41,190 nucleotides of DNA. It comes from Planctomycetota bacterium (GTDB lineage: Bacteria; Planctomycetota; MHYJ01; WSZJ01). The first letter of the stretch is position 1. The number at the start of each line of letters is the position of its first letter. Both the position numbers and the translations under genes were made by a program. Under the pieces are notes generated by a model. The model saw nothing but the letters and a program-made list of their open reading frames with translations, was not told the origin of the DNA and did no database searches. Below, one piece after another: positions 39,953 to 41,190 of this stretch. The stretch spans positions 1-41,190 of the forward strand of contig JACPRD010000102.1 in the NCBI GenBank assembly GCA_016190145.1. The letters are read 5' to 3'.

Positions 39953-41055
39953 AACGGCTCCTCGATCCGCTTTTCCCAGCCATGCGAGCGGCCGCCGTAG
40001 AGCCTCCCAAAGATCTCCCTGAGTTTCTGGTACTGGCGTGCGTACTCAAGCCGCGCGCCTTCCATGGGCTCCAGGGTCGAGAGCGCGTGACAACACCGCG
40101 CCGCCGACAGCAGTGCCCGCCTGTGATCCTCCGACAGCTCCCCGGGATCCGGGGGGTAGACGATCACGGTTCGAAGAAAGCAGAGGAGGGCGTTCTTCAG
40201 TTCCTTCTCGGACTTCGCCTCTCCTCCGATCGCGCACTCGCCCAGCCCGTTCCACGCCCGGCGCAGGGCTCCGACCTCAAGGGGAGAGGCTCCCTCGAGG
40301 ACCTTGCGGAATGCCGCCTCGGCTTTCGCGATCTGCCCCTGCGCCAACTCGCAGGAACCGACCCCGGCTTGAGCGGCCCAGGCGATCGGGCTGGCCGGCA
40401 GCCGGGCGAGGTCCGTGTAGGCGGGAAGTGCTTTCGCCGGCAGTCCCTCGCGTTCGTAGAGGCGAGCGTCTTCGAGTTTCATCTCGTCCGCGATCTCGGC
40501 GTCCCAGTTCATCTCTCTCGTCGCGTGCACGATCCAGGCGGCAAGCTCGCGATGGGCTTCCGCCCAGCGAGGGGGATCCTGGCGTGTGAGGCAGGCCACG
40601 AGACCAGCCACGGCTCGCCTGAAATAGTAGGAGTCGGGCCACGCTGCGAGCAGCTTTCGGTACCCGACGACTCCGGGGGCGAACTGACATGCGAGCCGAT
40701 GAGATTCCGCGGCCATGAACGAACACTCCTGCCGCATCACCAGGCGCGTTCTCGTGGACTCCGCGGCCGCTTCGAACTCCATCGCGGCCTCGGCGAAGCT
40801 CCCTTCGGCGAAATGCCTGCGTCCGGCGGACATGGAAGCAGGCACCGAGGACAGATCCCAAACGATGGCCTCGATCCGTTCGCTCGGGTACGCGGCGCCC
40901 GCGTCGTTGACCTGGACGGTGACATCACGGCAGGTGATCCGCTGAACTTCACACGGAATCTCCTGGCCCTGCACGAACCGCAGCGTGTCCGCATACTCCG
41001 CCTGGGCACCCAGGTGGCTTGCGAGGAGGGCGGCCGCGGCATTCAGGAGTCGCAT
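39949..41055 (-). CDS. Exported TPR-repeat protein with N-terminal Sm-like strand domain
   Basis: This encodes 368 aa. The preferred start is ATG 41055, which gives the signal peptide MRLLNAAAALLASHLGAQA; the frame opens 12 codons earlier without a ribosome binding site. Just after the signal, DTLRFVQGQEIPCEVQRITC then RDVTVQVNDAG is a short beta barrel-like segment often found in planctomycete surface proteins. TPR-like helix pairs run from about residue 85 to the end (RRHFAEGSFAEAAMEFEAAA, AQAGVGSCELAQGQIAKAEA). The role is unknown, probably periplasmic. It converges on the cyclase gene with a 4-nt overlap. Confidence 0.78.
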   Translation of the reverse strand: MRLLNAAAALLASHLGAQAEYADTLRFVQGQEIPCEVQRITCRDVTVQVNDAGAAYPSERIEAIVWDLSSVPASMSAGRRHFAEGSFAEAAMEFEAAAESTRTRLVMRQECSFMAAESHRLACQFAPGVVGYRKLLAAWPDSYYFRRAVAGLVACLTRQDPPRWAEAHRELAAWIVHATREMNWDAEIADEMKLEDARLYEREGLPAKALPAYTDLARLPASPIAWAAQAGVGSCELAQGQIAKAEAAFRKVLEGASPLEVGALRRAWNGLGECAIGGEAKSEKELKNALLCFLRTVIVYPPDPGELSEDHRRALLSAARCCHALSTLEPMEGARLEYARQYQKLREIFGRLYGGRSHGWEKRIEEPF

Positions 41056-41124
41056 GATGGAACCTAAGGAATCGTGCAACAATAACTGCATAGATTCGTC
41101 GCCCGTTTTTCCGATATAGGAGGA

Positions 41125-41190
41125 GTGGACCTTGAGACCATTCGCGCCAAGTTCCAGGCACTCGATCCAACGCTGACGGAGCGCAGCCGG
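41125..41190 (+). mobile_element. 5' end of a probable ISAzo13-family transposase (cut by window edge)
   Basis: From GTG 41125 the 22 visible codons read VDLETIRAKFQALDPTLTER then SR. This matches the N-terminal pattern of ISAzo13-like transposases (RxKFxxLxPxLxERxR). AGGAGG lies at 41118-41123, only 1 nt before the GTG, which is tighter than normal. The rest lies beyond the window. An insertion-sequence terminal repeat cannot be confirmed. Confidence 0.55.

Overview
The window is 41 kb of very GC-rich bacterial DNA. Genes are densely packed on both strands, with Shine-Dalgarno-like sites and many GTG starts. The content includes a zinc-ribbon Ser/Thr kinase with a TPR tail, HEAT and TPR proteins, a serpin, a secreted LanC-like protein, a YiiX-type peptidase, a TIGR04255 protein and the start of an ISAzo13-like transposase. 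This mix suggests a Planctomycetota-type or similar large-genome environmental bacterium. That assignment is inferred from gene content only; no rRNA, tRNA or ribosomal protein gene is present to test it.

Layout. 0.3-4.9 kb: a DUF2325-type protein with a duplicated inner domain, a HEAT-repeat protein with a histone-like basic tail, a SpoT/MESH1-like HD hydrolase and a divergent NUDIX hydrolase. 5.1-9.8 kb (minus strand): an operon of an exported repeat protein followed by a 948-aa kinase-TPR protein. 10.0-14.3 kb: a serpin, two adjacent class I methyltransferases and two membrane-associated unknowns. 14.4-20.1 kb: an accessory region. It starts with a TacA/TacT-type DUF1778-GNAT toxin-antitoxin pair under a clear promoter and operator array. 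Next come a small ORF behind a 13-C tract and a tightly coupled four-gene minus-strand operon (TIGR04255, small antitoxin-like protein, PIN RNase, nucleotidyl-cyclase-like protein). A HEPN-MNT-like fusion is transcribed away from that operon.

20.2-24.1 kb: a permuted NlpC/P60 (YiiX-like) membrane-anchored peptidase, an exported TPR protein, and a Phd-type antitoxin translationally coupled to a small zeta-toxin kinase. Two related palindromic elements follow. 24.4-31.2 kb: a secreted LanC-like protein with a Cys-Cys-Gly zinc motif, a methyltransferase, an M48 membrane metalloprotease, and a heparinase II/III-type lyase preceded by a 163-bp imperfect palindrome. 31.3-35.6 kb: an ABC exporter pair, a soluble SecD-P1-like exported protein, a lipoprotein ending in a GspG-like domain and a small exported protein. 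35.6-41.1 kb: a 1442-aa adenylate cyclase/ATPase/TPR regulator converging on an exported TPR protein. The right edge cuts into a probable transposase gene.

The best candidate for an undescribed system is 15965-20112. There a TIGR04255/antitoxin/PIN/cyclase-like operon is arranged head to head with a HEPN-MNT fusion, and two further toxin-antitoxin modules lie within 5 kb. The two mature TA modules use the same 8-nt GTG/TGA overlap between antitoxin and toxin. Several intergenic spaces carry palindromes or short repeats that look like small non-autonomous elements.
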